In this document: positions 1-11,376 of the stretch, piece after piece
Numbering within the stretch: the first letter of the stretch is position 1
Layout of the letters: each line of letters starts with the position of its first letter
NCBI RefSeq assembly: GCF_001729765.1
Contig: NZ_CP017181.1
Location: 3,038,001-3,102,000 of the forward strand
Direction: 5' to 3'
DNA length: 64,000 nt
Origin: Enterobacter kobei
GTDB taxonomy: Bacteria > Pseudomonadota > Gammaproteobacteria > Enterobacterales > Enterobacteriaceae
Notes under the pieces: generated by a model
Seen by the model: the letters and a program-made list of their open reading frames with translations, nothing else
Database searches by the model: none
Told to the model about the DNA's origin: nothing
Program-made: the position numbers and the translations under genes

Positions 1-1057
1 CAGAAATAAATTCAGAGGGACTGTGGGCGATACGAACATAGTCCGTAAAGTCACAAAGCGAGGCTAAATCCACACTCACTACAGCTTTTCCCGCAGCCAG
101 ATACTCAAAGAATTTCATTGGGAACATCGAAGCTGTATATTCATTTAGGTTATTCGGAAGCAATGTCGCCGTAAATCCTTTCAGATAACCAGGCAGTTCC
201 TGATAGGCTCTCGGTCCAAGAAGATGAATATTTTTATGCCGAGTAAGCTGTGTTGCGTCGGTGTCTGGATCCCCCTCTCCTATATCCCCAATCATCACTA
301 TTGACCATTCAGGATGAGCTTCCGCAATTCTTTCAAGTAACGAGAAATTTACCTTATAGCCACTGATTGCACCGATAAATCCCATTCGTGGTTCTGGAAT
401 GTTGCTCAAGTCGACAGGTATCGGCAAATGTTCATCCAGCGCCTTTGAGAAATGGTTATAATCCGCGACGTTGGAGAAGTAATAGACTTCATCACTCCAT
501 TTCTTCCTTGTTTTAAGCAACGTCAATGACGTAACAAACGTAATATCAGCGCGTCGCACTAATTCTTCTTCAGCATTTTGAAGAATGTCAACTGGCATCC
601 CAGGTTGGGCCTTAATTTCATCAACGCAATGGTATACTACGTAACTGAAATTATCGGGTTCAAGAAAACGCGTTGTCAAAGGATTATAAGTCCATAGCGT
701 TTCATTCTTGAATTTTAAGCGCCAACACCAGTACTTAAGAGCACTACTTAGAATGAGTTTGTTTAGCTTGCGAACAAATGCATAGCTGTTGAACGGGATA
801 GAAATTGGCGACCATACCCAAATATTATCGCGAACTTTTCGCGGCGCCTTAATTGCTTTAATTATGCGGCGAAGAATTCGCGATAGATCTTTCTTGTTTA
901 CGCTGGGTCGACGTAATCCCAAAGATTCAATATAAAGAACACAATGACCACGTTTCGCCAGTTCTAAAGCAACATGCTGTTTGTTGGTCCAGAAAGGATT
1001 ATCCCAGTCAGCAGTAGATAAAACGACAATATCTTTAATGTCTGTATTTTTCTTCAT
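1..1057 (-). CDS. Glycosyltransferase, partial (3' end beyond the window)
   Basis: Reading the minus strand from an ATG at 1057 gives an open frame of 352 codons that is still open at base 1, so the C-terminus is missing. The N-terminus (DIVVLSTADWDNPFWTNKQH, then a GH-x-VLYIES stretch) looks like the first Rossmann half of a GT-B glycosyltransferase. The second half has MGFIGAISGYK, then MIGDIGEG and KFFEYLAAGKAVVS, the donor-binding region typical of GT4-like enzymes. It begins 11 bp after the flippase stop and is the last visible gene of the O-type operon. Sugar and linkage cannot be told from sequence. The glycosyltransferase class is likely; the exact family is less certain. Confidence 0.75.
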   Translation of the reverse strand, partial: MKKNTDIKDIVVLSTADWDNPFWTNKQHVALELAKRGHCVLYIESLGLRRPSVNKKDLSRILRRIIKAIKAPRKVRDNIWVWSPISIPFNSYAFVRKLNKLILSSALKYWCWRLKFKNETLWTYNPLTTRFLEPDNFSYVVYHCVDEIKAQPGMPVDILQNAEEELVRRADITFVTSLTLLKTRKKWSDEVYYFSNVADYNHFSKALDEHLPIPVDLSNIPEPRMGFIGAISGYKVNFSLLERIAEAHPEWSIVMIGDIGEGDPDTDATQLTRHKNIHLLGPRAYQELPGYLKGFTATLLPNNLNEYTASMFPMKFFEYLAAGKAVVSVDLASLCDFTDYVRIAHSPSEFIS

Positions 1058-1068
1058 AAATTATTACG

Positions 1069-2562
1069 CTATCGTAGTCCTTTCTTAGTGAGAATCCCTT
1101 TAATACCATTTCTGTACATAGGGAATGACATAGCCCATATTAAGCTAAACATCACGAAAATTGAACCATTCATCATTATCCGGAGAATCACATTATCTGG
1201 TTCAACTAAATAATGTCCAAATGCAAGAATGAGTGATGTATAAACAACAAGACCAATAGATATTTTAATGAGTACCGGGAGGAGATCTTTTGCAATTTTC
1301 AAATAACAGGCGCTAAGAATGAACATCATTAAACTGTAAATTGAGTTCCCCAAACCTAAACCGAAAGCGCCCCAGACTTTGTAAGTCACCAGGTTTACAA
1401 TAGCATTACTGAGCAGAGCAACCATCATAACAATCAGTACCTGCTTATTTTTAAGGTGCGCACTGAGTGCTTTTATAAATATATAGCCAATTACCTGTGC
1501 CCAGAGTCCTATACACATACCCTGGATAATATCTGTAGTCACCGCTACAGAATGGTGGTCGAAAGCACCGCGCATAAACAGGAGGATAACAAGGTCTTTC
1601 GCATAGAAAAAGATGAAAAAAGATATGTTAATTACTAATAAAGCCAACCATTTATAAATAACTTTGATCTTGTCTCTGACAACCTCTGGTTTCTGTGAGG
1701 ACCATTCGGACAAGCCCGCAAAAGCTATTGGTACAGATAAAATAAAAACAACGGTATCGGTGATAAAACGCGCATAATCTAGACCAGATACCACATCAAT
1801 ACTAATAAATGATGCAAGGGCTCTTTCAAGAGTAATATTTCCCTGCAAGATTAACGGCAATATAAGCAAAGGTCGCAGAGTTATCCAAAAGCTCTTCGAT
1901 ACCAACTTAACTTCTACAATATCAAAACGGTGTGGGAGAGTTAATATGGTACTTTTTCTGGCACGTAAAAGCGCCCATATACTGAAAATGATATAACTGC
2001 CGGTAAATCCCCAGGCTAAATATAAATAATTGCGAAAATAGTATGCAGCGACCACCCCTAACAGCATTCCAACATTCTGGATAGAAGCTCGCATCGATAT
2101 GGGTTTGTAGTCCCCATGTGCCATTGAGAGGTAGTTTATTAATGCTGAAAACAGATAAAATGGGCAGCAAATTGCCATTATCTTTAGTAGTTCGGTCGAC
2201 ATCTCACGTGCGTTCCCGCTAATTCCAGGTGCCATGATGCCAACCCAATAGTCTGACAAAAAGTAGAGAACTATAAATATCGCTATCGATACCAACGCAA
2301 AGAAAATAAACATACATAACTTGAATGTTGATGCACGAAATTCATTTTCTGTTAAATATTTTTTGTATAAGGGAATAAACGCTGAATTAAGGCTATCACT
2401 TGTCATAAAATTAATTGGCACTAAAGTTCCTGTCTGGGCAATACGGTAGGCCCCATTAACATCACCTGTGCCAAAAAACTTAGCCATAAAAACTTCCCTG
2501 GCTAATCCAAGTACCTTTGAGAGCATATTTCCACTAAGCAATTGGCTTATGGCTTTTTTCAT
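1069..2562 (-). CDS. MurJ/MviN-type polysaccharide flippase
   Basis: A 497-residue, strongly hydrophobic protein with about 13-14 predicted membrane spans. The N-terminal pattern SKVLGLAREVFMAKFFGTGD followed by NSAFIPLYKKYL matches the MurJ/MviN (lipid II flippase) branch of the MOP superfamily better than a classical O-antigen Wzx, whose N-terminus differs. Its place between glycosyltransferases in a polymerase-containing locus suggests that it flips the undecaprenyl-linked repeat unit across the inner membrane; that role is inferred. Its ATG overlaps the stop of the upstream glycosyltransferase by 4 bp. The housekeeping murJ normally lies elsewhere in enterobacteria, so this should be an extra paralogue. 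Confidence 0.8.
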   Translation of the reverse strand: MKKAISQLLSGNMLSKVLGLAREVFMAKFFGTGDVNGAYRIAQTGTLVPINFMTSDSLNSAFIPLYKKYLTENEFRASTFKLCMFIFFALVSIAIFIVLYFLSDYWVGIMAPGISGNAREMSTELLKIMAICCPFYLFSALINYLSMAHGDYKPISMRASIQNVGMLLGVVAAYYFRNYLYLAWGFTGSYIIFSIWALLRARKSTILTLPHRFDIVEVKLVSKSFWITLRPLLILPLILQGNITLERALASFISIDVVSGLDYARFITDTVVFILSVPIAFAGLSEWSSQKPEVVRDKIKVIYKWLALLVINISFFIFFYAKDLVILLFMRGAFDHHSVAVTTDIIQGMCIGLWAQVIGYIFIKALSAHLKNKQVLIVMMVALLSNAIVNLVTYKVWGAFGLGLGNSIYSLMMFILSACYLKIAKDLLPVLIKISIGLVVYTSLILAFGHYLVEPDNVILRIMMNGSIFVMFSLIWAMSFPMYRNGIKGILTKKGLR

Positions 2563-3725
2563 TTGAATGCTCTAAGAAATAATGAAATGTATTCGTTAAC
2601 CGCATGACTTAATGTATTCTGCTTGGATATATATGATTTTCTTTCTTTACAACTAATCATATCTATATAACCTAATAAATCATTAATTGATATCTCACTC
2701 GGATTGCACTTAAATACTTTCTCTCCAGCAGTGAAAGTGAGATGTTCAGAGATGACAATTGGTACCCCAGCACTCATGGCTTCCAGCACGTTTAAAGGTA
2801 ACCCTTCAACCCTTTTCGTCAGGAATAAAAATATATCAGCACACTGCATAAGCTTCGCTAAATCATAGCGACTTTTAGCGCCAAGGAACAATACGTCATT
2901 GTTCAGGGAAAGGTCATCAACTCTCTTTCGCAATTGTGGTTCGTAGGGACCGTTGCCACATATGAGAAGTTTTGCATTAGGTTTTGATTTTTTAATTTTC
3001 GCAAAAACATCAATATTATTATCGATACCTTTCTGCTCATGTAAGCGTGAAGCCGAAAGAAACACCAACGCATCAGAATCGATTTTCAATTCTGCCCGCA
3101 ATGCCGCTCGATTTGATGTTTCATCAGAGAATAATATTTCATCAATGCCATTCTCGATCTTTACAACTTTTTCTTTTTGGCAGATCAGCGTAGTAGGAAA
3201 ATGTGTTAAATCAGTCTTTACCGCTTCACCGACAGCAACAATCCAGTCAAACTGAGAATAATGTTTTGCATCAGCATAAAAACCTAAAATATTTTTTACA
3301 CTGGACAGAATTTTTTTAAGCTGTCGGGTTTTGAGCTTTGAAATCATCTCACCTACAGATGTTCCGTGCGCCTGCATGATAAACTTAGCATTCTGGAAGC
3401 ATTTTTTATGCTGCAAGACACTGAACGCACCTGCGCTGATACTTATTACAGCAACTACGTTATCTTTATTACGCCAGGAATTGGCCAGTTTTTCAGTCTC
3501 AGACCACCACTCCTTAGAATAGACTGCCTGCGGTATATTTTTAATCTTGATTATTTCAGGACTGTTTACTGGTAATATTGTTTCCGCATCAAAATTAGTT
3601 GTAACAACTTTTACATCAAATCCTTTTGCTTGCAACTCAACAGCTAAATCCCATGCCACCACTTCCATCCCACCAAGATGATGAAATGGAAGAGAGCGGG
3701 AAAAAATAATTACTTCTTTAGCCAT
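2559..3725 (-). CDS. GT4-family glycosyltransferase
   Basis: A 388-residue GT-B fold glycosyltransferase. The N-terminal acceptor half contains HHLGGMEVVAWDLAVEL, the glycine-rich loop common in GT4 enzymes. The C-terminal donor half contains FLSASRLHEQKG, LLICGNGPYEP and the E-x7-E type motif in EGLPLNVLEAMSAGVPIV. It is probably cytoplasmic or peripheral at the inner membrane and adds one sugar to the lipid-linked repeat unit. It overlaps the upstream glycosyltransferase by 8 bp and the flippase by 4 bp, so translation is probably coupled. Donor and acceptor are unknown; GDP-mannose is possible because manB/manC are in the operon. Confidence 0.85.
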   Translation of the reverse strand: MAKEVIIFSRSLPFHHLGGMEVVAWDLAVELQAKGFDVKVVTTNFDAETILPVNSPEIIKIKNIPQAVYSKEWWSETEKLANSWRNKDNVVAVISISAGAFSVLQHKKCFQNAKFIMQAHGTSVGEMISKLKTRQLKKILSSVKNILGFYADAKHYSQFDWIVAVGEAVKTDLTHFPTTLICQKEKVVKIENGIDEILFSDETSNRAALRAELKIDSDALVFLSASRLHEQKGIDNNIDVFAKIKKSKPNAKLLICGNGPYEPQLRKRVDDLSLNNDVLFLGAKSRYDLAKLMQCADIFLFLTKRVEGLPLNVLEAMSAGVPIVISEHLTFTAGEKVFKCNPSEISINDLLGYIDMISCKERKSYISKQNTLSHAVNEYISLFLRAFK

Positions 3726-4854
3726 GAATCAGTTCCTGGTAAATTTTTTCTAATTTCAAGGTTTGTTCTGAGAGATTAAATTTTTCGCGAATAAAGTTGC
3801 GCGCATTATCGCCCATTTCAAAAGATGTTTGTTCGTTGTTCAATAAGTAGTCTATTCTCTCAGCAAGCTGATTAGCATCTCGTTCCCTGACCAAAAATCC
3901 AGTGTGCTCGTCGATTATCGCTTCAGGAATGCCTCCATGACGGGTACCAATAACGGGTACACTTGTCACTGCCGCTTCGAGAAGTACCATCCCTAATCCT
4001 TCTGCATCCCCTGTCTTCGCTGTAATGCTTGGTAGAACCAACATACTTGCTTTACGCATCCACGTCATCACGTCACCGTGCGAAAGCGCACCAGTGAATG
4101 TCACATTCCGTTCGAGCCCTAGCGATGAGACCTGAGCTTTAAGCTCCCCCATCAAAGGACCATCACCGATGATAACGAGTTTTACGTCAGCATTTCGTTC
4201 TTTCACATGCTTAATGGCGTTGATTAATACGGCAGTGCCTTTCTTCTCAACCAAACGAGCTACATGCAGGATGATACCTTGATAGTCTTGTCTTTCACGC
4301 GGCTTATATTTGTCAATGTCGATACCAATGTAGTGCTGAACGATCTTATTTTCAGGGAAGCCATGGCGCAAAGCCTGTTGGGCAATAAAATCAGAAACAC
4401 AGATAAATTTATCACCCTGATTTTTAAGTTTCTTCTGATGAAGAAAATAGCTAATCCAGGCTGGAGACCGTGATGTTAGTAAATCTTTGTTACTCACAGT
4501 CACATCAAATCCATGCAGCGTCGTACACAGTGGGATTCCTTTCAGCTGCGCCAGTTTTAACGCATATAGTCCATCTATCGCAAAATGTGCATGAATAAGA
4601 TCAAGGGGTTGAGCTTTTAGCACTGTTTGATAGGGCAGCGCGGAGGTTGTGAATGCGTTCGCAATCTCAGAAATTTTACCCGCAAGGTCTCCGCGTTCAT
4701 TTAAAACGTGTGCGACAGCCCCCTCTGGTTTTTTGCCAATGACTCGTCTGCCGATATAGCACTTTTTGAAATTCTCGAGGGCTTCTGCCTGCTGTTGGAT
4801 AAAAACTTCAGAACCCTTGAATAGTTGATTTCTGAAAATACCGACCGTGTTCAT
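3718..4854 (-). CDS. GT4-family glycosyltransferase, WcaL-like
   Basis: A 378-residue GT4 enzyme similar in plan to colanic acid WcaL (406 residues, also in this window). It has IHAHFAIDGLYALKLAQ and TTLHGFDVT in the acceptor half. The donor half has ILHVARLVEKKG, LVIIGDGPLMGEL and the donor-binding motif GDAEGLGMVLLEAAVTSVPV. The ATG at 4854 overlaps the wzy stop in an ATGA-type junction. It presumably transfers a hexose to the O-type repeat unit. Because it lies downstream of the IS insertion in wzy, its expression may be reduced by polarity. Specificity cannot be read from the sequence. Confidence 0.85.
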   Translation of the reverse strand: MNTVGIFRNQLFKGSEVFIQQQAEALENFKKCYIGRRVIGKKPEGAVAHVLNERGDLAGKISEIANAFTTSALPYQTVLKAQPLDLIHAHFAIDGLYALKLAQLKGIPLCTTLHGFDVTVSNKDLLTSRSPAWISYFLHQKKLKNQGDKFICVSDFIAQQALRHGFPENKIVQHYIGIDIDKYKPRERQDYQGIILHVARLVEKKGTAVLINAIKHVKERNADVKLVIIGDGPLMGELKAQVSSLGLERNVTFTGALSHGDVMTWMRKASMLVLPSITAKTGDAEGLGMVLLEAAVTSVPVIGTRHGGIPEAIIDEHTGFLVRERDANQLAERIDYLLNNEQTSFEMGDNARNFIREKFNLSEQTLKLEKIYQELIHG

Positions 4855-5959
4855 TCCTGTACCCTAAAATTCCTGTTTATCGGTAAATTTCCTGCCAGAC
4901 AAAGCCCAAGCATTACTGCAAAAACAACCATCTGGTGTTGCTCACCAATCAAACCAAAGTTCTCACCAAAGCCATGTGCGAATAGCCATGAGATCACCAT
5001 TAAAAATGAAAATCCGATGTTTTTCTGCTTTTCATCGATGCTTCGTATCGCCCGAAGGGCAATTCGAATGCAGCACAGAATAAAGCCGAGCCCCAAAAGA
5101 GAGGCGATCAAGCCTGACTTTGACCAAAGATAGATAAGTGTATTATGCGGTGGAAGGAAATAATCAGTATGTTTACTGTAATCGGCTTCCCATCCACCAA
5201 ATCCTTGTCCCATCATTGGATTATCAGTAAACGCATTAAAAGCATAACTCCATATCTGGTAACGCGTTTCAGCGGTATCAGTTGATTCCTGTAAAAATCC
5301 GTTTTGTCCGATTACGCTAAAGATAACGCTGATAGCAATTAAGACGATGGCAAAAGAAGCGCCTGCTGTCACCACAATGACCTTAGTCGAGCGCTGCAAT
5401 GTCAGGTAGAAAACGAATGCCGGGATAAGAATGGCAAAAAGGATGCCAGCTTTGGAGCCAGTAAAGAAAACAGTGGCCCACAACAGGATAGCCATTAATA
5501 GCGTTATTTTCGCCTTTGAAACTTTATAGATACCCCATGCCATAAACGAAGAGATACCGACGTAACAGGCTGCCGCATTGGCATTGACGAACAACAGTCC
5601 CCCAGATTTTACCGGGTCGTAAAAGTTGTTTCTGGCACCATCTAACAAGCCCTGCAGCGTGTTCATCCCCATCGTAAACTTACTTACAGGTGAAAGAATA
5701 ACTGCTAATTCAAGGGACTCATTAAACCGGAAAATGATTACTGTTATAGCCTGCAAGCAAACAAAGAACAGCATCAAATTAATAATCTTATATAATGCAA
5801 TGCGATCTTTTAATGCCAGAACATAGATGGCGTTGGAAATAACGATAAACTCACACAAATAGGCAATATCACGGATGCCCATTGATTTCTCAACTGACCA
5901 TGCCAGGCTTAAGAGGCTAATACCAATCAACCCAAGCAGCATCACATTTGCCGGTTTGC

Positions 5960-5963
5960 CTAA
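5960..5963. repeat. Left copy of the CTAA target-site duplication
   Basis: The four bases just outside the left inverted repeat of the IS. The identical copy is at 7160-7163, just outside the right end. Exact duplication indicates simple transposition that has not been followed by rearrangement. Confidence 0.95.
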
Positions 5964-7159
<1,196 letters not shown>

Positions 7160-7163
7160 CTAA
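7160..7163. repeat. Right copy of the CTAA target-site duplication
   Basis: Matches the copy at 5960-5963. On the coding strand of wzy it reads TTAG, placing the insertion at codons 70-71 of the polymerase gene. Confidence 0.95.
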
Positions 7164-7403
7164 GAACCGATTGGCGTTAATGATAAATTCAGGAAGGAGT
7201 ATAGCGGGCAAAAGAAAAGCCAGCGGGACATCCGCCCCACTTAATTGCACCAGGTAGAGCTGCGGGATGCTGCATACAAGCACCAGCAACAATCGGGTTC
7301 GTAAGGACAGCGCGAGGAAAACAAAATATACGAGTAAACCTACGACTGCTGCTAATAAGACTTCAATCATTAATTTTATCCCACGAGATTTAGCAACCCA
7401 AAA

Positions 7404-8792
7404 CTATCTATTTATCAGCCCTAATAGTTCTTCTCGCTTTGTTTCCATTAATCTCTGATCTCCATGCGATTCAACATTCAGACGAAGCAGAGGCTCGGTA
7501 TTCGATGTACGGATATTAAATCGCCACTCAGGAAAAGACATACTCAAGCCATCCGTATAGTCAATATCGGTAGCTTGTGAGGCATAGCGCTCCTCGATAT
7601 CAGCGATTAATCTCGAAGCATTTATAACTTTTCTGTTTATCTCACCCGAGACAGGGAAACGCGCAATTCGCGACTCAACCAATGAGCCAAGAGAGTGGCC
7701 TGTTGTTAATACCAGTTCTGCCACAAGCAGCCAGGGGATCATGCCACTGTCGCAGTATGCAAATTCACGGAAATAATGATGGGCACTCATTTCTCCACCA
7801 TAAACCGCGTTCTCAGCACGCATGCGTTCTTTAATGAAAGCGTGGCCTGTTTTAGACATTACAGGGATACCCCCAGCACTCTGGACGATATCAACCGTAT
7901 TCCATGTGAGTCGTGGGTCGTGGATGATTTTTGAACCAGGCTCTTTGTTGAGAAACGCCTCAGCTAACAAGCCAACAATGTAATAACCTTCAATAAAGTT
8001 GGCTTTTTCGTCAAAAAAGAAGCAGCGATCAAAATCACCGTCAAACGCAATCCCCATATCGGCCTGAGCAGCTAACACAGCATTAGCCGTATCCTGTCGT
8101 GCTTCTGGTAAAAGCGGATTGGGAATGCCATGTGGGAAGGTACCGTCCGGATCGTTATGAACTTTTATAAATTCTACCGGTACACCGGCCTGTTTGAAGC
8201 GTAGTTCGATTGCATCAATGACATGCCCTGCCGCACCGTTGCCGGAGTTAATGACTAATTTCATCGGTTTGATACGGAAATTATTGAGATTCACATAGCT
8301 TAATAAATGATCAACATACTCCCTGAGAATATTAATCTTCTTATAATTGCCTTTATGCTGTGTGGGCGCAAAATCATTCATTTCCGCTACGTGCTGAATC
8401 TCTTTTAAACCCGTATCACCACTGACAGGTCGCGCACCGCTACGAACAAGCTTCATCCCATTATAATCGATGGGATTGTGGCTCGCGGTGACTTCAATAC
8501 CGCCGTCGACGTTCAAATGAAATGTGGCGAAATAGATCTCTTCTGTGCCCGACAGTCCAATATCAAGCACGTCGCATCCGCCAGCCATGAGCCCCTCAGC
8601 CAGAGCCAGCTTTAATGACTCACTGGTCAAACGAACATCCCCTCCAACGACAACCTGCTTCGGAGCAAGACATTGTGCGTAAGCACGGCCAATACGCCAG
8701 GCAATATCTTCATTGAGTTCTTCGCCCAATTTCCCACGAATATCATAGGCTTTAAAACAACTTAACTTATTATTATTTTTATTTACCATCAT
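7404..8792 (-). CDS. manB: Phosphomannomutase (second copy, O-type locus)
   Basis: A 462-residue alpha-D-phosphohexomutase that converts mannose-6-phosphate to mannose-1-phosphate for GDP-mannose synthesis. The N-terminus [20 protein letters not shown] and the phosphoserine motif [13 protein letters not shown] are diagnostic, the metal-binding loop [12 protein letters not shown] is present, and the C-terminal domain ends with [14 protein letters not shown]. It is clearly paralogous to cpsG at 18363-19733 but more A+T-rich and divergent, so it was probably imported with this locus. Its ATG overlaps the stop of manC by 4 bp; wzy begins 33 bp downstream. Confidence 0.95.
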   Translation of the reverse strand: MMVNKNNNKLSCFKAYDIRGKLGEELNEDIAWRIGRAYAQCLAPKQVVVGGDVRLTSESLKLALAEGLMAGGCDVLDIGLSGTEEIYFATFHLNVDGGIEVTASHNPIDYNGMKLVRSGARPVSGDTGLKEIQHVAEMNDFAPTQHKGNYKKINILREYVDHLLSYVNLNNFRIKPMKLVINSGNGAAGHVIDAIELRFKQAGVPVEFIKVHNDPDGTFPHGIPNPLLPEARQDTANAVLAAQADMGIAFDGDFDRCFFFDEKANFIEGYYIVGLLAEAFLNKEPGSKIIHDPRLTWNTVDIVQSAGGIPVMSKTGHAFIKERMRAENAVYGGEMSAHHYFREFAYCDSGMIPWLLVAELVLTTGHSLGSLVESRIARFPVSGEINRKVINASRLIADIEERYASQATDIDYTDGLSMSFPEWRFNIRTSNTEPLLRLNVESHGDQRLMETKREELLGLINR

Positions 8793-10186
8793 GAAATCCT
8801 TAGTACGTCATCTTCGCCTAAATAACTACCAAACTGAATTTCCAGAACCTCAAGATTTATTTTTCCTGGATTCGAGAGCTTGTGTTTTTTTCCAACTGGA
8901 ATCGTCGTTGATTCATTCTCGGTAAGATAGATTTCGTTTTCTTCAACACCAATAAGCGCGGTTCCAGTGAGCACAACCCAGTGTTCAATGCGATGGTGAT
9001 GCAACTGAAGGGAAAGCTCACCACCGGGTATAATAGTCACACGGTTAACTCTATATCGTGCGTCCCGAACCAGCGTTTCAACGTGGCCCCAGGGCATATA
9101 ACGGGTAGTATGTTCACGGCATTCACTACGTGAATTGGCTTTTAGGTGTTCAACAACGACTTTCACATCCTGGACACTATCTTTATGGGATACCAGCAAT
9201 GCATCTTTCGTATTGACAATAATAAGGTCTTCTAAGCCAAGTGCTGCCGTTAATTTATCCTCGCTACGGATATAACAATCCCGAGTATGATGAGTAAAGA
9301 TATCACCGATCAACGCATTACCTTCAGCATCGTGGGCAGACGTTTCCCATAGCGCTGACCATGACCCTACGTCATTCCAACCTGCATCCATTGCGGTCAC
9401 AATCCCCAGTTCAGTATGTTCCATAACCGCATAGTCGATGGAGTCTGAAGGGCAACGGCTGAAAATCTCTTTGTCGAGCTTAATGAAGTCGAGATCGTTA
9501 ACCGGCTGCTGCATAGCATTTTTACATGCTTCCAGAATCGACGGACAAAACTTAGCCACTTCGTTCAGATAGGACGAGGCTCGGAACATAAACATACCGC
9601 TGTTCCAAAGGTACTCTTTGCTTTCAAGGTAGGACATGGCGGTCGTCAGATCCGGCTTTTCCACGAATCGTTTGATTTTCCATGCTATAGACTGACCCGC
9701 ATGCTGCACTTCACCGCGCTGAATGTATCCGTACCCCGTCTCTGGTTGCACAGGCACGATGCCAAAGGTAACCAGTTTACCCTCTTCAGCGAATGGAATA
9801 GCGTTGCTGATAACCGAATGGAAAGCCGCAGTATTCGCAATGAGATGATCGGCAGCAAGAATGAGCATGACAGGATCGTTGCCGGTTTCCAGCGCATGAA
9901 GAGCGGCAAGCGTGATTGCTGGCGCTGTATTTCGCCCAACGGGTTCGAGGATAATATTACCGGCCAGTTTATGCATTTGCCTTAACTGTTCGGCCACCAG
10001 AAAACGATGATCTTCATTACAGATGACAATGGGGTCGGCTACTTCCAGGCCATCAAGACGCGAGATCGTATTTTGAAGCATCGACCCTCCCTGATGGAAT
10101 GAAAGAAATTGCTTGGGCTGCAATTCTCGAGACATCGGCCATAGTCGACTCCCTGTTCCTCCTGCGATCACCACTGGAAGTAACAT
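8789..10186 (-). CDS. manC: Mannose-1-phosphate guanylyltransferase (second copy, O-type locus)
   Basis: A 465-residue type II bifunctional-length enzyme making GDP-mannose from mannose-1-phosphate and GTP. The pyrophosphorylase motif [16 protein letters not shown] sits at residues 6-21, the sugar-binding motif FVEKPD follows near residue 170, and a C-terminal cupin-like domain has [14 protein letters not shown]. The ATG at 10186 is preceded by AGGAGAAGC. It is the first gene of the operon, immediately after the JUMPstart element, and pairs with manB. The colanic cluster has its own copy, cpsB. In some bacteria such proteins also act as phosphomannose isomerases; that cannot be told here. Confidence 0.95.
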   Translation of the reverse strand: MLLPVVIAGGTGSRLWPMSRELQPKQFLSFHQGGSMLQNTISRLDGLEVADPIVICNEDHRFLVAEQLRQMHKLAGNIILEPVGRNTAPAITLAALHALETGNDPVMLILAADHLIANTAAFHSVISNAIPFAEEGKLVTFGIVPVQPETGYGYIQRGEVQHAGQSIAWKIKRFVEKPDLTTAMSYLESKEYLWNSGMFMFRASSYLNEVAKFCPSILEACKNAMQQPVNDLDFIKLDKEIFSRCPSDSIDYAVMEHTELGIVTAMDAGWNDVGSWSALWETSAHDAEGNALIGDIFTHHTRDCYIRSEDKLTAALGLEDLIIVNTKDALLVSHKDSVQDVKVVVEHLKANSRSECREHTTRYMPWGHVETLVRDARYRVNRVTIIPGGELSLQLHHHRIEHWVVLTGTALIGVEENEIYLTENESTTIPVGKKHKLSNPGKINLEVLEIQFGSYLGEDDVLRIS

Positions 10187-10230
10187 CCTGCTTCTCCTGC
10201 TTTGCTCAATACGGTTTGTGTGTAAAAAAG

Positions 10231-10269
10231 CATGCTACCGCCCCTGGCCTACGCTACCAGAAGCAATAC
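10231..10269 (-). promoter_or_regulatory. JUMPstart element with ops, upstream of the O-type operon
   Basis: On the minus strand this 39-bp stretch contains CTGGTAGCG, then GCCAGGGGCGGTAGCATG, matching the JUMPstart consensus. Its 3' end GGCGGTAGCATG is the ops site (consensus GGCGGTAGnnTG) that pauses RNA polymerase and recruits RfaH in the untemplated strand. It lies 45 bp before the manC start. RfaH-dependent antitermination of this long operon is therefore likely from established knowledge. Confidence 0.9.
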
Positions 10270-10385
10270 TCGCCATTAAAACTCTCGGACTGCATGTCGT
10301 TTCAGCAGTTGACGAGATGAATAATAAGTTTTTGGGCTGCTGTTTCGCCAGAAACTGAAATCAAATTTATTGGGTTTATATAAGA

Positions 10386-10416
10386 CAAAAGACCACACTG
10401 ATATTTCAGGGTAGTC
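10386..10416 (-). terminator. Rho-independent terminator after galF
   Basis: On the minus strand AGACTACCCTGA can pair with TCAGTGTGGTCT, with one mismatch and one G-T pair, around a short A/T loop, followed by TTTTG. It begins about 30 bp after the galF stop. It would isolate galF transcription from the O-type operon, whose own promoter should lie between here and the JUMPstart. Confidence 0.65.
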
Positions 10417-10447
10417 TCCTGTTTTACTGGACTATCAAAGCTGACAA

Positions 10448-11347
10448 TCAGTCATGCGTATCTAGCAGCTTTTTAATGGTCTCGCGGAACTTATGGCCCT
10501 CTTTGAGGTTACGCAGCCCATAGTTCACAAACGCCTGCATATACCCCATTTTCTTACCGCAGTCATAGCTGTCACCCGTCATCAGCATGGCATCCACAGA
10601 CTGCTTCTTCGCCAGTTCGGCAATCGCGTCAGTCAGCTGAATACGGTCCCAGGCGCCTGGCTCGGTTTTCTCCAGTTCCGCCCAGATATCGGCATTCAGA
10701 ACATAACGGCCCACCGCCATCAGGTCGGAGTCCAGCGTCTGCGGCTGATCCGGCTTTTCGATGAACTCAACGATGCGGCTCACCTGCCCTTCCGTCTCCA
10801 GCGCTTCTTTCGTCTGAATCACAGAGTACTCAGAGAGATCGCCCTTCATGCGTTTTGCCAGTACCTGGCTGCGACCGGTTTCGTTGAAACGCGCCACCAT
10901 GGCCGCCAGGTTGTAGCGCAGCGGATCGGCAGACGCGGTATCAATGATGATGTCCGGAAGAACAACGATGAACGGGTTATCACCGACAACCGGACGGGCA
11001 CACAGGATGGAGTGGCCCAGCCCCAGCGGCTGCGCCTGGCGCACGTTCATGATGGTCACGCCAGGTGGACAAATAGATTGCACTTCCGCCAGCAGCTGGC
11101 GTTTGACGCGCTGCTCAAGCAACGCTTCGAGTTCGTAAGAGGTGTCGAAGTGGTTTTCAACCGCATTCTTGGACGAGTGCGTAACCAGGACGATTTCTTT
11201 GATCCCTGCAGCAACAATCTCGTCGACGATGTATTGAATCATCGGTTTGTCGACGATCGGCAGCATTTCTTTAGGAATGGCTTTTGTGGCTGGCAACATA
11301 TGCATGCCCAGGCCTGCTACCGGAATGACTGCTTTCAAATTAATCAT
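10448..11347 (-). CDS. galF: GalF, UTP-glucose-1-phosphate uridylyltransferase-like protein
   Basis: A 299-residue member of the bacterial UDP-glucose pyrophosphorylase family. The start [20 protein letters not shown] has the [18 protein letters not shown] form that marks GalF rather than GalU, whose loop reads GLGTRMLP. It probably modulates GalU and the UDP-glucose pool. Start: MINLKAV at 11347 fits the family; an in-frame ATG 12 bp upstream would add four residues. galF is the conserved boundary gene between the colanic operon and the variable O-antigen locus in enterobacteria. Confidence 0.93.
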   Translation of the reverse strand: MINLKAVIPVAGLGMHMLPATKAIPKEMLPIVDKPMIQYIVDEIVAAGIKEIVLVTHSSKNAVENHFDTSYELEALLEQRVKRQLLAEVQSICPPGVTIMNVRQAQPLGLGHSILCARPVVGDNPFIVVLPDIIIDTASADPLRYNLAAMVARFNETGRSQVLAKRMKGDLSEYSVIQTKEALETEGQVSRIVEFIEKPDQPQTLDSDLMAVGRYVLNADIWAELEKTEPGAWDRIQLTDAIAELAKKQSVDAMLMTGDSYDCGKKMGYMQAFVNYGLRNLKEGHKFRETIKKLLDTHD

Positions 11348-11376
11348 TATTTCTTCCACCTTAAAATGGTTGACGA

